Below are positions 15,123 through 22,105 of a DNA stretch of 32,457 nt, piece by piece. Source of the DNA: Kineococcus vitellinus (GTDB lineage: Bacteria > Actinomycetota > Actinomycetes > Actinomycetales > Kineococcaceae); NCBI RefSeq assembly GCF_009906315.1, contig NZ_JAAALL010000013.1, forward strand, positions 1-32,457. Direction: 5' to 3'. The notes below the pieces were generated by a model. That model saw only the letters and a program-made list of their open reading frames with translations, was not told where the DNA came from and made no database searches. How positions within the stretch are numbered: position 1 is the first letter of the stretch; each line of letters starts with the position of its first letter. The position numbers and the translations under genes were made by a program.

Positions 15123-15635
15123 GTGTCTCGATCCGGTGCCGACCTCGCCCTCCTCCTGCTCGGAGGGTTCCGCAGCCTGGTGGACGCAGCTCAGGAGGAG
15201 CTGGGCCGGCGCGGGTACGAAGACGTGCGACCGGTCCACGACTTCGCGATCCGAGCCATCGCCGCGGGCGCGGACAGCGCCTCGGAGCTGAGCCGGCGCA
15301 CGGCGGTGACCAAGCAGGCCGCGGCGCAGACGATCAGCGTGCTGCAGGACCGGGGATACGTGGTGCGGCAGGCAGACCCCGGCGACGCCCGGCGCAAGCG
15401 CCTGCACGTCACGGACCGGGGGTTCGATCTGCTCCGCGAGGGTGAAGCAATCTTCGACGAGCTGCGTGAGCAGTGGGCACGACGCATCGGGATCGAACGG
15501 CTGCAGCAGCTCGAGGCTCAGCTGAGCGAGCTCGTGGGCTCTGCCGCGGTGCGCGTTGACGCACCGGGATGGGTCGCGACCCAGGACTTCGGGCCCAGCG
15601 CGGCCGTGGAAACGACGACCCGCTCCGGCGCGTAA
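15123..15635 (+). CDS. MarR family transcriptional regulator
   Basis: A 170-residue winged-helix regulator. The recognition region is SASELSRRTAVTKQAAAQTISVLQ, and the wing RGYVVRQADPGDARRKRLHVT has the DxRxxR-type pattern of MarR proteins. Flanking helices form the dimerisation part. Starts at GTG 15123. It diverges from the epoxide hydrolase-like gene across two clear palindromes, so it probably represses that gene and itself, with a phenolic or other lipophilic ligand as the usual type of inducer. The C-terminal 25 residues are extra and low-complexity. Confidence 0.92.
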   Translation: MSRSGADLALLLLGGFRSLVDAAQEELGRRGYEDVRPVHDFAIRAIAAGADSASELSRRTAVTKQAAAQTISVLQDRGYVVRQADPGDARRKRLHVTDRGFDLLREGEAIFDELREQWARRIGIERLQQLEAQLSELVGSAAVRVDAPGWVATQDFGPSAAVETTTRSGA

Positions 15636-15657
15636 CCGTCCAGCCGTCGTCGATGCG

Positions 15658-15722
15658 TCCGGTCATCTCGCCGTGCGCGCTATCGCCGGCGCCCCACGAC
15701 GTCACGGTCTTGCCGAATTGCG
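15658..15722 (+). repeat. co-oriented intergenic repeat, locus 7 (bipartite, 45-nt spacing)
   Basis: CCGGTCATCTCGCCGTGCGC (core 15660) and GACGTCACGGTCTTGCCG (core 15705), exactly 45 nt apart, as in loci 10 and 14. The first module is somewhat diverged. The 15636-15761 gap holds nothing else. Confidence 0.75.
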
Positions 15723-15761
15723 GGTGGTTCCCGTTCCACACCGTGGTGCCTGGAGAGAGCG

Positions 15762-16280
15762 TTGCGCGTGGAGGACAGCGTCCTCGACGCTGAGTCCATG
15801 CACCACCACTGGCAGCTCGAGCCACCACCTGAAGACGTCGGCGTCCTGGCGCACGGCCGCATGCCGTTGAGCCGAGGCCAGGGCATCAGCGCCGAGCTGC
15901 ACCACCTGCAGGCCCACGCCCAGGGGCTGATGCTGCACCTCGTGCTACGGGCCGACGGCGTCTACGCCGAGGCGGCCAAGCGCCAGCTGACGCCCCGGCC
16001 GATGATGCCCCGGCGCGACGCCGCGCCTGATGGGGACGGCCCCACGGCCGCCGCGGACTCGAGCCCGCTCCTGCACATCGAGGTCAACGACCTCGTCGAG
16101 CAGGTGCCGCCGCAGCGGAGCGAGGCCCACGGCACCAATGACGCCTTTGAGATGCAGGCGCAGTTCTGGATCGGCGAGCTGCCCCGCGATGGCCGGGTGG
16201 CTGTGGCTGTGCAGTGGCCACAAGCAGGACTTCCGCTCGGCGGCACCGTCCTCGACATCGCCGCCGGCACGGCGCGCTAG
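15762..16280 (+). CDS. uncharacterised protein, paralogue of the 17956-18447 product
   Basis: A 172-residue soluble protein with no family that I recognise. It is clearly related to the protein encoded at 17956-18447: both have a LHLVLRADGVYAEAA / LPFVLRAEGVQAEAA block, an HIEVND / HVEVND strand, and a C-terminal block FEMQAQFWIGELPRDGR / FEMQARYWIDELPRDGR followed by WPQAGL. The conserved strands and single WPQAGL turn suggest a small beta-rich domain. TTG 15762 and GTG 15768 are possible starts. Bounded by repeat loci 7 and 8. Confidence 0.75.
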   Translation: MRVEDSVLDAESMHHHWQLEPPPEDVGVLAHGRMPLSRGQGISAELHHLQAHAQGLMLHLVLRADGVYAEAAKRQLTPRPMMPRRDAAPDGDGPTAAADSSPLLHIEVNDLVEQVPPQRSEAHGTNDAFEMQAQFWIGELPRDGRVAVAVQWPQAGLPLGGTVLDIAAGTAR

Positions 16281-16299
16281 ACGAGCAGAGCTGCCCCCG

Positions 16300-16402
16300 C
16301 AACGCTCGCGCATCCCGCGCTGCACGCGACGTCACGGTCATCCCGCGGTGCGGGCAGCGCACGGTCATCGCGCGTTGCGGGCGGCGTCACGGTCAGAACG
16401 CC
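16300..16402 (+). repeat. co-oriented repeat, locus 8: tandem run of four units, period 27-28
   Basis: Successive units start at CATCCCGCG 16311, CGGTCATCCCGCGG 16335, CGGTCATCGCGCG 16362 and CGGTCAGAACG 16390; the intervals between equivalent bases are 28, 27 and 28 nt. Unit consensus: CGGTCATCCCGCGTTGCGGG plus about 8 nt ending in CGTCA. CCCGC-GGT-GCGGG can form a hairpin. The only clear multi-unit tandem in the window. Confidence 0.9.
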
Positions 16403-16490
16403 CCACGTGCCCAAGGCACGATCAGGCACGACCTCAACAATGCCTGCTGAGGACACCTCCACCAACGCGCAATACCTGACGTGGAGCGGC

Positions 16491-16994
16491 TCATCCCGGC
16501 TCCGCCGGGTGCAGCGACAGGTCCGCGTGAGCGGCGCGGAAGTCCACTAGCAGCGCCCAGGTCTGCAGCCGGAACCAGTCACCAGCGGCGTAGTCCAGCA
16601 AACGCACCTGCGCGTCGCTGCCCGAGGCAAGGTCCCACCCGTCCTCGTCGACTTCCATGCTTTCCACCACAACGTCGGTGAAGTGCAGCCGCACCACCGG
16701 AGTCGCCTCAGCCCCGGCCGGCACCCAGTCAGGATCGAAGCGGCACCACAAGGTCAGCTCCGCCCGCGGCGCGGCGGCCACCTCCAGCCGCACCAGCTCG
16801 GTCTCGTGCAAGGTGACGTGCACACCGGCGTCGCTGATCACTTCATACAGTCCGGTGCCGGCATCCAGGACCTCTTCGCGGCTGACGCCGGAGAACGTCG
16901 CGACCCGCTCCGGGGCTGTCTTATCCGATGCTGACGTCCCCTCCGACGAGTCAGGAGCCGACCGACGACCGAACCACCACCGCACCACGATCAT
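16491..16994 (-). CDS. uncharacterised 167-residue protein
   Basis: No family recognised. It starts MIVVRWWFGRR, a short basic, aromatic N-terminus without a true membrane segment, then a Ser/Thr-rich linker to about residue 35, then a strand-rich domain (VHVTLHETELVRLEV, AELTLWCRFDPDW, VVRLHFTDVVVESMEVDEDGWDL) of jelly-roll or immunoglobulin-like appearance. Diverges from the 17112 gene. Bounded by repeat loci 8 and 9. Confidence 0.65.
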   Translation of the reverse strand: MIVVRWWFGRRSAPDSSEGTSASDKTAPERVATFSGVSREEVLDAGTGLYEVISDAGVHVTLHETELVRLEVAAAPRAELTLWCRFDPDWVPAGAEATPVVRLHFTDVVVESMEVDEDGWDLASGSDAQVRLLDYAAGDWFRLQTWALLVDFRAAHADLSLHPAEPG

Positions 16995-17041
16995 CGACCT
17001 TAGAGGCGATCAGCGAGACAGTGCACTCCCCTTTCGTGCAC

Positions 17042-17088
17042 TGCGACGTCGCGGTCATCCCGCCTTCCGGGCGGGATCACGGCGGGGC
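17042..17088 (+). repeat. co-oriented repeat, locus 9, hairpin form
   Basis: Core CGGTCAT at 17052-17058. ATCCCGCC (17057-17064) pairs with GGCGGGAT (17070-17077) across a TTCCG loop, an 8-bp stem; the right arm continues CACGG, 28 nt after the first core, so the whole locus is an imperfect palindrome. It lies in a divergent gap. Confidence 0.88.
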
Positions 17089-17111
17089 GCAGGCTCGGGC
17101 ATCCTTGCGCT

Positions 17112-17825
17112 GTGAAGTGGCTACCGTGGCAACGAGACATCCCCGTCAGCCCACTGGCCGCGCTGCCGGTCGCTGCGGTGCAGCTGGCGCGGCGACTCCC
17201 CGCCCCCGAGACGCTGCGCCGTCGCGCCCAGGGCCTAGCGATGCTGGAAGCCGTGCTGGTCGAGGACGAGGACAGCCGCGTCTTCGACGTCGACACCTAC
17301 TGGGACACGAACGAGGAGCTGGCCTCGATGGACGACGGCAGTGGCAACGCCTGGTCGATGACCTTCACCCCCGCCGGGGTGTGGCTGCGCGGCTTTGACC
17401 ACGAGAGCCCGATGAGCCCGTGGGCCGAGGAGCACGACCTCGACTGGCTGGCGGCGGTGCCCGAGGCGCTGCGTCGGGCCGCGGCGGAGCCGGCCTTCAC
17501 CGGCGATGGCCTGCCCATGGTGACCGTCGCGTGCTGGCGACTGCCAGAGGACGAGCACTGGCACCCGGTGCAGCTGCGCAGCTCCGTCGTCGCGGACACC
17601 TCCGACGGCTCGGACTGGCTGTTCGCCGAACTCGAAGGCGACGGTGCAGCCGTCGTCGCCTACTTGGAAGAGATCCACGAGATCGAGGTGGACCTGCGAG
17701 ACGTCGAGCACGTGCTGGGCCTGCAGCCACTGAGCGAGGAGCTGGTGCACCGCCTCAACCCCCAGCGACGACTGGCAGACCTGGCGAAGAACATCACGCG
17801 GATCGGCTACCCCGGCTCCACCTGA
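17112..17825 (+). CDS. uncharacterised 237-residue protein with GFDHESPMSPW motif
   Basis: A soluble, acidic protein. The central part, SMDDGSGNAWSM then GVWLRGFDHESPMSPW and LAAVPEALRRAAAEPAF, recalls a widespread family of uncharacterised, immunity-like bacterial proteins with a DGSGN strand and an FDHES.MSP turn; I cannot name it with certainty. The C-terminal 60 residues are helical (YLEEIHEIEVDLRDVEHVLG). Starts at GTG 17112. Lies alone between repeat loci 9 and 10. If the resemblance is right, it may protect against a toxin or be a stray immunity gene; that is conjecture. Confidence 0.65.
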   Translation: MKWLPWQRDIPVSPLAALPVAAVQLARRLPAPETLRRRAQGLAMLEAVLVEDEDSRVFDVDTYWDTNEELASMDDGSGNAWSMTFTPAGVWLRGFDHESPMSPWAEEHDLDWLAAVPEALRRAAAEPAFTGDGLPMVTVACWRLPEDEHWHPVQLRSSVVADTSDGSDWLFAELEGDGAAVVAYLEEIHEIEVDLRDVEHVLGLQPLSEELVHRLNPQRRLADLAKNITRIGYPGST

Positions 17826-17845
17826 GCCGACCCGTCACAGTCAGG

Positions 17846-17921
17846 CGAGCATCCGGTCATCCCGCGTTGTGCGCAGTCCTGAGCTACCGGCGGCGTCGCG
17901 ATCATGGCGAGATCAGAGCGT
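17846..17921 (+). repeat. co-oriented repeat, locus 10 (bipartite, 45-nt spacing)
   Basis: CCGGTCATCCCGCGTTGTGC (core 17854-17860, exact consensus) and GGCGTCGCGATCATGGCGAG (core 17899-17905), 45 nt apart. It fills the gap between two + strand genes. Confidence 0.9.
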
Positions 17922-17955
17922 TGTGCTTCGGACCTCGTACCACCACGATCAAGGG

Positions 17956-18447
17956 ATGACGCTGCACCGTTGGCCGCCGACCGTCCCTCCAGACGAACTC
18001 GGCGCGGTAGTGCACGGGCCGGTCATCCTCGCCCGCGCGACGGGCATCGTGGCTGGCTTGCGCTGCGTCTTCGCTCACACCACAGGACTTCTCCTGCCCT
18101 TTGTCCTGCGCGCTGAAGGCGTCCAAGCTGAAGCCGCCTCCCGCCAGGTCTTCGGCCACATCCACGAGCCGATCAACGACCCCCACGACACCCGGTCCTG
18201 GTCGCTGCCGCAGGTGCACGTCGAGGTCAACGATCAGGCTGGCTTCGCCGACTCCTCCGGAGGCCCTAGCTCCGGTGGCGACGACGACTTCGAGATGCAA
18301 GCGCGTTACTGGATCGACGAGCTCCCGCGCGATGGGCGACTGAGCATCACCGTCGCCTGGCCCCAGGCCGGCCTTTCCCAGACCCGGACCACCCTCGTCC
18401 TCGATGACATCGATGACTTGGAGACGAAGGTCCTCCGGCTGCTCTGA
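17956..18447 (+). CDS. uncharacterised protein, paralogue of the 15762-16280 product
   Basis: A 163-residue protein sharing the LRAxGVxAEAA, HxEVND and FEMQAxxWIxELPRDGR...WPQAGL blocks with its paralogue 1.7 kb upstream, in the same order and at similar spacing. It differs by a tail VLDDIDDLETKVLRLL. ATG 17956 directly follows AAGGG, too close for an ideal ribosome site; an in-frame GTG upstream is possible. Between repeat loci 10 and 11. Two repeat-bounded copies separated by unrelated modules suggest duplication or separate acquisition of one module family. Confidence 0.75.
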   Translation: MTLHRWPPTVPPDELGAVVHGPVILARATGIVAGLRCVFAHTTGLLLPFVLRAEGVQAEAASRQVFGHIHEPINDPHDTRSWSLPQVHVEVNDQAGFADSSGGPSSGGDDDFEMQARYWIDELPRDGRLSITVAWPQAGLSQTRTTLVLDDIDDLETKVLRLL

Positions 18448-18448
18448 C

Positions 18449-18480
18449 CACTTCATGGTCATCCCGCAGATGGCGTGACG
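18449..18480 (+). repeat. co-oriented intergenic repeat, locus 11
   Basis: CTTCATGGTCATCCCGCAGA, core at 18456-18462, immediately after the stop of the 17956 gene. Confidence 0.8.
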
Positions 18481-18510
18481 AGCGCGATCCTGCCCGCTAC
18501 GGTGACCAGC

Positions 18511-18555
18511 ATGATCACCAAGACGTGCACCCGCCAGTGGCGGACCGGCCGCTAG
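18511..18555 (+). other. possible 14-residue leader peptide upstream of the tautomerase gene
   Basis: ATG at 18511 opens MITKTCTRQWRTGR and stops at 18553-18555. It is followed 20 bp later by a strong hairpin and then the tautomerase-family gene, the order of an attenuator. The ribosome site is weak (GGTGA). It may be chance. Confidence 0.35.
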
Positions 18556-18575
18556 GCCGGGCACGTCCTCACCGA

Positions 18576-18602
18576 CGCACACCCCGCCCCAGCGGGTGTG
18601 CG
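18576..18602 (+). promoter_or_regulatory. strong RNA hairpin in the tautomerase leader
   Basis: CGCACACCCCGC (18576-18587) pairs with GCGGGTGTGCG (18592-18602) around a CCCA loop, 11 pairs with one bulged C. It ends 52 bp before the gene start. No T-run follows, so it is not a standard terminator; attenuation or mRNA protection is possible. Confidence 0.65.
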
Positions 18603-18654
18603 GGCGCTGCTCCCGCCGGCCCGCGAAGGCCGACCCGAGGGGAACCCGCCCACC

Positions 18655-19044
18655 ATGGCCCAGTTCAAGATCTACGGCCGAGACGACGTCCTGCGCCCGC
18701 TGCGCACACTCCTATCCGACACCGTCCACGCCGCCGCTGTCAACGTCCTGGGCCTGCCCGCCACCAAGCGCTTCCACCGCTTCTTCCCCATGAGCGAGGA
18801 GGACTTCCCCACGCCTGAGGGGCGCAGCGAGAGGTACACGATCATCGAGGTCCTCATGTTCACCGGGCGCAGCGTGGCGACGAAGAAGGCGTTCTACCAG
18901 CGCCTCTACTGCGACTTCGCTGAGCACCTGGGCATCGAGGCCGTCGACCTGGAGATCACCGTCGTGGAGGCACCGCGTCATGACTGGGGCATCCGCGGCC
19001 AAGCCGGGGACGAGCTGACCCTGACCTACCAGGTGGAGCAGTGA
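18655..19044 (+). CDS. tautomerase-superfamily protein (MIF/4-OT fold, YusQ-like) lacking Pro-1
   Basis: A 129-residue protein of the tautomerase_2 type: KRFHRFFPMSEEDFPTPEGR, ERYTIIEVLMFTGRSVATKKAFYQ and the C-terminal APRHDWGIRGQAGDELTL are its usual blocks. Catalytic tautomerases expose Pro as residue 1 after Met removal; here the sequence starts MAQFKIYG, so the amino-terminal residue would be Ala. My recollection is that such Ala forms occur in this subgroup; proton-transfer activity by the standard mechanism is doubtful. Possible leader peptide and hairpin precede it. Between repeat loci 11 and 12. Confidence 0.85.
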   Translation: MAQFKIYGRDDVLRPLRTLLSDTVHAAAVNVLGLPATKRFHRFFPMSEEDFPTPEGRSERYTIIEVLMFTGRSVATKKAFYQRLYCDFAEHLGIEAVDLEITVVEAPRHDWGIRGQAGDELTLTYQVEQ

Positions 19045-19052
19045 CCCCGCGG

Positions 19053-19084
19053 CATCGACCGGTCATCCCGCGTTGTGCGCGCGT
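19053..19084 (+). repeat. co-oriented intergenic repeat, locus 12
   Basis: ACCGGTCATCCCGCGTTGTG then CGCGCG, core at 19060-19066, full consensus, in a convergent gap. Confidence 0.92.
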
Positions 19085-19130
19085 CTGGCGACGGCCGGGC
19101 CGTCTTCCAGTGCCGCAGGTCTGCGCATGA

Positions 19131-19577
19131 TCACCAACCGTGCAGCAGCAGGGGCTCGCCCCGCTCGATCGCGTGGAGCGCGTCCGCGACGTAGTCGACG
19201 ACATCAGCCGGCAGCGCGGACAGGGTCACCCAGACCAGCTCACTGCACTTGTCCGGCTCGCCGATGACCGGCTTCCCGCTCCACCGTTCCACGACGAAGA
19301 AGAGGTGCAGGTACTCCAGATCGCCCTCGTCCTCGGGCGCTGAGTGCACCAGCAGCGCCAGGCGACAATCAGCCGGTACGGCCTCGACGCGGACCTCCTC
19401 CCGCAGTTCCCGCAGCAGGCCGGCCACGGCGTCTTCCCCGCCCTCCAGGTGCCCGGCGGGCAGGCTCATCTGACCGGAGCGGAAGGTGGTGCCCGCCCGG
19501 CGCAGCATCAGGAGCCGCTCTCCATCGCGGAGGACCCCGTAGACGGCGGCGGGCAGGCGGAAGCGATCGCGAGGCAC
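19131..19577 (-). CDS. Nudix hydrolase
   Basis: A 148-residue Nudix protein. The box runs from Gly42 (GHLEGGEDAVAGLL, then RELREEVRV). The catalytic Glu57, Glu60 and Glu61 and Arg56 are present, but the terminal Gly of the consensus is Arg63, a tolerated but uncommon change. The C-terminal half (DLEYLHLFFVVERWSGKPVIGEPDKCSELVW) resembles the nucleotide-type Nudix proteins. GTG start at 19577. It precedes nothing on its strand until the repeat; the GlxA-like gene lies 55 bp upstream on the same strand and may drive it. Confidence 0.9.
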   Translation of the reverse strand: MPRDRFRLPAAVYGVLRDGERLLMLRRAGTTFRSGQMSLPAGHLEGGEDAVAGLLRELREEVRVEAVPADCRLALLVHSAPEDEGDLEYLHLFFVVERWSGKPVIGEPDKCSELVWVTLSALPADVVDYVADALHAIERGEPLLLHGW

Positions 19578-19632
19578 GAGCGGACGGTACCGAGCAGAAG
19601 GAACCCGGTCAGCTCACGGCACGATCGTCAGC

Positions 19633-20337
19633 TCACGGCGCGGTAGTGCCTCGACCGGTGTCCTGCGCCAAGCGGTGAGCGGCCTGCTGAACCCGCGGCC
19701 AGCGGCTGGCTCGGGCCCGCTCTCGTCCCCGTCGCACCGCTTCCGGGTCAGCGGTCTGTGGGGAGCCGTAGTCGAAGGGCGGGGCGGGGTCGTACTCCAA
19801 AGCCAACTGCACCCACCGGGCCAGATCCTCACCGCACTCCAGCGCCGCCAGGTGCAGCGCGAAGTCGATGCCGGAGGTGATCCCGGCACCGGTGACCACT
19901 GCACCATCGACGACGACGCGCTCGGCGACCGGCTCGACGCCGAACTCGGCCAGCATTGGCAGGGAGGCCCAGTGGCTGGTGGCCCGCTTGCCCTCGAGCA
20001 GCCCCGCCGCCGCCAAGGCGAAGGAGCCGGTGCACACCGAGGTGACCCACCGCGCCGTAGCGGCTTGTCGGCGCAGGAAGTCCAGGGCGACGTCGTCGTC
20101 GAAGAGGTCGAAGGCGCCCTCCCCGCCGGGGACGAACAGGATGTCCGCTGGTGGGCAGTTGGTGAGGGTGGTGGTGGGCACGATGGACCAGCCGCAGTCG
20201 GTGACGACCGGGGCGGTGTCGTGCCAGGCGAGGTGGACCTGGGCGCCGGGGAGGCGGTCCAAGACCTGCGCGGGTCCGGTGAAATCCAACTGCGTCACCT
20301 TGGGGAAGAGCAGGACGACGATCTGCAGGTCAGCCAC
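19633..20337 (-). CDS. DJ-1/PfpI (GlxA-like) protein, isonitrile hydratase type
   Basis: A 234-residue DJ-1/PfpI-domain protein without the AraC helix-turn-helix domain of GlxA regulators. Cys102 sits in the nucleophile elbow SVCTGSFALAAAGLLEGKRATSHW, the wording typical of isonitrile hydratase and its relatives; Asp18 (TQLDFTGP) and TSGIDFALHL also match. The plausible activity is hydration of an isonitrile to an N-formamide, but family members differ. The C-terminal 45 residues are basic and poorly conserved. Start GTG 20337. Possibly co-transcribed with the Nudix gene downstream. Confidence 0.85.
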   Translation of the reverse strand: MADLQIVVLLFPKVTQLDFTGPAQVLDRLPGAQVHLAWHDTAPVVTDCGWSIVPTTTLTNCPPADILFVPGGEGAFDLFDDDVALDFLRRQAATARWVTSVCTGSFALAAAGLLEGKRATSHWASLPMLAEFGVEPVAERVVVDGAVVTGAGITSGIDFALHLAALECGEDLARWVQLALEYDPAPPFDYGSPQTADPEAVRRGRERARASRWPRVQQAAHRLAQDTGRGTTAP

Positions 20338-20371
20338 GGGCCCAGCGTAGGCAGCCGGGGTAAGGGGATGG

Positions 20372-20400
20372 GCGACGCACAGTCATCCCGCTGTCGTGGA
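20372..20400 (+). repeat. co-oriented intergenic repeat, locus 13
   Basis: GACGCACAGTCATCCCGCTG, core CAGTCAT at 20380-20386 with one change from consensus, between two minus-strand genes. Confidence 0.75.
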
Positions 20401-20451
20401 CGTTGACCGGCGCTGTGAGCACCGGTCATGTGCTCGTTTTCACGGACCTGA

Positions 20452-20940
20452 TTAGCCGAAGTCCCGCACGAAGCGACGCTCCGCACGCCCCGCCGACCCG
20501 CGCACCTCGACGTCACCGGTAGCCACCCAGCCTGCCCGCTCGTAGGCGCTGATCGCTCGTGCGTTGTCGGCGATGACCCACAGCTCACCGCGAGACAACG
20601 CCGCCCGACGGGCGTGCTCCTGCACGTGCTCGAGCAGCGCCCGCCCGCCACCAGAGCCCCACACCTCGGGATCGGTCGCCAGATAGCGGATCTCCACGGA
20701 CCCCTCCTGAGGGATCAAGATGCAGAAGCCGACGGCGCGCTGGCCACGGCGCGCCAGGTGCAGCGAGGCGCCCACCTCGGCCAGCGTCTGCTGGATACCC
20801 GCGAGCTTCTCCTCCACCGGGGCCACCGAAGGCAGCTGATCCCTCCTCGCGGTCGCGCGGGCCCAGATGCCTGCTGCCTCGCGTTCGGCGTCGATGCCTT
20901 CCGCCCGCTCGACCGTCAGCTCCTCATCGGTGATCTGCAT
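20452..20940 (-). CDS. GNAT family N-acetyltransferase
   Basis: A 162-residue acetyltransferase. After an N-terminal helical part, AVGFCILIPQEGSVEIRYLATDPEVWGSGGGRALL gives the beta4 strand and the acetyl-CoA pyrophosphate loop (Q/RxxGxG variant GSGGGRA). NARAISAYERAGWVATG is the standard GNAT C-terminal motif. ATG 20940 is preferred to 20988 because the fold starts there. Substrate unknown. It is the sole gene between repeat loci 13 and 14. Confidence 0.9.
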   Translation of the reverse strand: MQITDEELTVERAEGIDAEREAAGIWARATARRDQLPSVAPVEEKLAGIQQTLAEVGASLHLARRGQRAVGFCILIPQEGSVEIRYLATDPEVWGSGGGRALLEHVQEHARRAALSRGELWVIADNARAISAYERAGWVATGDVEVRGSAGRAERRFVRDFG

Positions 20941-21292
20941 CGGTCCATGCTGCCGGATGGCGGGGACCAGCCAGCCACCGCATCCCACTCGGGTTCACAG
21001 CAGGGAGCGACCCTCGGGGGACTTCACGGTCATCCCGCGTTGTGCGCGCTCTCAAGCGGCTGACGACGTCGCGGTCTTGGCGATGGCCGCAAGATCATCC
21101 TTCCCCCATGACGACTACTGCCACGGTCCAGACCAGGCTCAAACGCCGGTCACCCCGTTAGGCTTGATCCATGGAGTGCTTCCCCGCCACGCGCACCCGC
21201 TGAGGAATGACCTCCCAGCGCGGGGCGGTCAGCAGCCGCCCACCACGAAGGTGGTCGGCCCCCCTTCGAGCCCTTGAGCAGGAAGCAACCCC
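20941..21292. other. 352-bp gap with repeat locus 14 and a hairpin-rich leader
   Basis: It contains repeat locus 14. It then has a short open frame at 21171-21203 (ATG, 10 residues), a GGCGG/CCGCC hairpin (about 21224-21240) and ACCAC-GAAG-GTGGT (21242-21255), before AGGAAG (21280-21285), the ribosome site of the P-loop gene. The hairpins may be part of the gene's 5' leader; no known riboswitch recognised. Confidence 0.5.
21018..21092 (+). repeat. co-oriented repeat, locus 14 (bipartite, 45-nt spacing; best consensus)
   Basis: ACTTCACGGTCATCCCGCGT followed by TGTGCGCGC (core 21027-21033), then GACGACGTCGCGGTCTTGGC (core 21072-21078), 45 nt apart. It is the cleanest two-module copy and a good query for a genome search. 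Confidence 0.93.
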
Positions 21293-21958
21293 ATGACCTC
21301 CCCTGCCACACCCACGCCCTTCAGTAGCAACCAGACGTCACCAACCGACCCGATTGCCAACACCTTCGACACCTGTGTTGTGTTCATGCTGGGCTACCCC
21401 GGCACGGGCAAGCGCACCGTCGGCGGGCAGCTCGCGCAGCAGCTCGGCGGCGTCCTGGTCGACAACGCGCTCATCAACCGCCCCCTGCTGGAACTGTTCC
21501 AGTGGGACGGTGTCGCGCTGCTTCCACCGGCGATCTGGGACTACGTCGTACCCATCCGAGATGCCGTGCTGCGCACCATCGAGGATCTGGCGCCGCCCAC
21601 CAACAGCTACGTCTTCACCAACGTCATCGAAGACGGCCCGACCGCAGCTGCGACGTACGACACGCTCCGGTCCCTGGCCCACCGACGGGGATCACTGTTC
21701 CTGGCGGTCATGCTCAGCTGCGAGATCGAGGAGCAGGTGAGCCGGATCGACAACCCCGACCGGGTGGCCTTGCGGAAGGGCTGCGACCCGGAGGGCTACC
21801 GCGCGTACACCCTGACCACGCCCCTGTACCAGCCGCCGCCGACCGAGGTCCTCCACCTCGACACCACCCAGACCGCACCGGCCGACAACGCCCGACGCGT
21901 CCTCGACGAGCTGCACAGCCGAGGCTTCGTCGGCGGGATGGGGGCAGGCCCCAGCTAA
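21293..21958 (+). CDS. P-loop kinase-like protein (AAA_33/zeta-toxin-like NTPase)
   Basis: A 221-residue P-loop protein. Walker A is GYPGTGKRT at about residue 34-42, preceded by a hydrophobic strand (VVFMLG); VDNALINRPL after the first helix resembles the DNHLI region of small-molecule kinases. No lid arginine motif could be placed with confidence. Family members phosphorylate small molecules, sugars or nucleotide sugars; as a stand-alone gene, a zeta-toxin-like role is only a possibility. The first 25 residues are a Ser/Thr/Pro-rich extension. AGGAAG is well placed before the ATG. Confidence 0.8.
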   Translation: MTSPATPTPFSSNQTSPTDPIANTFDTCVVFMLGYPGTGKRTVGGQLAQQLGGVLVDNALINRPLLELFQWDGVALLPPAIWDYVVPIRDAVLRTIEDLAPPTNSYVFTNVIEDGPTAAATYDTLRSLAHRRGSLFLAVMLSCEIEEQVSRIDNPDRVALRKGCDPEGYRAYTLTTPLYQPPPTEVLHLDTTQTAPADNARRVLDELHSRGFVGGMGAGPS

Positions 21959-22028
21959 GGCCGGTGCAGGCTGGCGGGGAGGCTGGGTCCACCGACACCT
22001 CCTCGCCGGCGAGCCACAGTCGCCCTTA

Positions 22029-22075
22029 CGTCGTCATGGTCATGCCGCGGAGCACGAACGCTCGATGATGGCGAT
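22029..22075 (+). repeat. co-oriented intergenic repeat, locus 15 (diverged, double)
   Basis: CGTCATGGTCATGCCGCGGA (core 22037-22043), then CGATGATGGCGATGG about 26 nt further. A diverged copy in a convergent gap. Confidence 0.65.
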
Positions 22076-22105
22076 GGCACCCACAGGTCGGACGGGTCAA
22101 CTAGA

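Noticed and set aside
18576-18602. Rho-independent terminator
   Set aside because: The hairpin is strong but no T-run follows, and it lies upstream of a gene on the same strand; kept only as a leader structure.
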